5,418 nucleotides of DNA from DAIODI01 sp036746875 (GTDB lineage Bacteria; Pseudomonadota; Alphaproteobacteria; Rhizobiales; Aestuariivirgaceae). Positions within the stretch are counted from its first letter, which is position 1; each line of letters opens with the position of its first letter. Made by a program: the position numbers and the translations under genes. Below the pieces are notes generated by a model. That model was not told the origin of the DNA. It did not search any database and saw nothing but the letters and a program-made list of their open reading frames with translations. Where the stretch lies: assembly GCA_036746875.1 (NCBI GenBank), contig DAIODI010000187.1:1-5418 (forward strand), given 5' to 3'. Shown piece after piece: positions 4,774-5,418 of the stretch.

Positions 4774-5418
4774 ATGAGCGCCACGACGAACGGCGAAGCA
4801 GCGCCGCAGCCCGACATCAAGGTTTCGGTGCGCCAGCTGTTCGGCATCGACTCCGACCTGCAGGTGCCCGCCTACTCGAGGCCCGGCGAGCATGTCCCCG
4901 ATCTCGACGAGGACTACCTGTTCAACCGCGAGACCACGCTGGCGATCCTCGCCGGCTTCGCCTACAACCGCCGCGTCATGGTGACCGGCTATCACGGCAC
5001 CGGCAAATCCACCCACATCGAACAGGTGGCGGCGCGGCTCAACTGGCCGTGCATCCGCGTCAACCTCGACAGCCACATCTCGCGCATCGATCTCGTCGGC
5101 AAGGACGCGATCGTGCTGAAGGACGGCAAGCAGATCACCGAGTTCCGCGAGGGCATTCTGCCGTGGTGCTACCAGCACAACGTCGCGCTGGTGTTCGACG
5201 AATACGACGCCGGGCGCCCCGACGTGATGTTCGTCATCCAGCGCGTCCTCGAAAGCTCCGGCCGCCTGACGCTGCTCGACCAGAACCGCGTGCTGCGCCC
5301 GCATCCGGCGTTCCGGCTGTTCGCCACCGCCAACACCATCGGCCTCGGCGACACCACCGGCCTCTATCACGGCACCCAGCAGATCAACCAGGCGCAGATG
5401 GACCGCTGGTCGATCGTC
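4774..5418 (+). CDS. cobS: Aerobic cobaltochelatase subunit CobS, N-terminal 215 residues; 3' end cut by window
   Basis: CobS is the AAA+ ATPase subunit that works with CobT and CobN to insert cobalt into hydrogenobyrinic acid a,c-diamide in aerobic cobalamin synthesis. The 215 visible residues contain Walker A GYHGTGKST (72-80), Walker B ALVFDEYD (138-145), and a sensor-1-like FATANT with Asn187. The N-terminal segment (KVSVRQLFGIDSDLQVPAYS) and the GDTTGLYHGTQQINQAQMDRWS block are characteristic of CobS rather than generic MoxR ATPases. About two thirds of the usual length of roughly 330 residues is present, and the frame is open to the last base. ATG 4774 has AGGA (4760-4763) ten bases upstream. 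It lies 152 bp after the J-domain gene on the same strand; cobT normally follows in Rhizobiales, beyond this window. A long minus-strand open frame opposite it is a codon-bias shadow. Confidence 0.95.
   Translation, partial: MSATTNGEAAPQPDIKVSVRQLFGIDSDLQVPAYSRPGEHVPDLDEDYLFNRETTLAILAGFAYNRRVMVTGYHGTGKSTHIEQVAARLNWPCIRVNLDSHISRIDLVGKDAIVLKDGKQITEFREGILPWCYQHNVALVFDEYDAGRPDVMFVIQRVLESSGRLTLLDQNRVLRPHPAFRLFATANTIGLGDTTGLYHGTQQINQAQMDRWSIV

Noticed and set aside
4666..5370. A 234-codon open frame on the minus strand opposite cobS
   Set aside because: The plus strand encodes unmistakable CobS motifs. The antisense product is low-complexity Val/Asp/His/Glu/Arg sequence with no family features.

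Overview
The window is GC-rich, gene-dense chromosomal DNA that looks alphaproteobacterial, most likely Rhizobiales or a close relative. The evidence is the strong G/C third-position bias, a BolA / J-domain protein / CobS gene order that I recall from Rhizobiales genomes, and a full CtrA-type site (TTAA-N7-TTAA) in one intergenic region. I see no insertion sequence, phage gene, CRISPR array, tRNA or rRNA. No stretch longer than about 300 bases lacks a gene.

Layout. (1) 1-425, plus strand: the 3' part of an adenylylsulfate kinase gene (cysC, or the kinase half of a cysNC fusion), cut by the window edge. (2) 442-2705, minus strand: a two-gene unit, an amidase-signature hydrolase followed by a short-chain dehydrogenase/reductase (SDR), joined by an ATGA stop/start overlap and converging on cysC with only 16 bp between the stops. 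(3) 2706-3489: an intergenic region with the CtrA-type site, then two small plus-strand genes of unknown function. One encodes a single-pass membrane protein of about 51 residues. The other encodes a 132-residue exported protein starting at GTG with a good Shine-Dalgarno sequence. (4) 3490-3612: a convergent gap with two hairpins, one of them a convincing intrinsic terminator for the minus-strand gene that follows. (5) 3613-3906, minus strand: a BolA-family gene. (6) 4016-4621, plus strand: a protein with a cysteine/histidine cluster and a C-terminal J domain, divergent from bolA, with a promoter placed so that the mRNA may be leaderless. (7) 4774-5418, plus strand: the N-terminal 215 residues of CobS, the AAA+ subunit of aerobic cobaltochelatase, running off the window.

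How the genes relate. cysC belongs to sulfate activation and cobS to aerobic cobalamin synthesis. BolA proteins work with monothiol glutaredoxins in iron-sulfur and iron homeostasis. The J-domain gene beside cobS could supply an Hsp70 co-chaperone, but that is inference. The amidase and SDR are probably co-translated and may act on related substrates, which the sequence does not identify.

I found no clearly new multi-gene system. The observations most worth a second look are regulatory: the CtrA-type box, the predicted leaderless J-domain transcript with a perfect dyad in its promoter, and the bolA terminator. The two uncharacterised small genes next to the CtrA box also merit attention.
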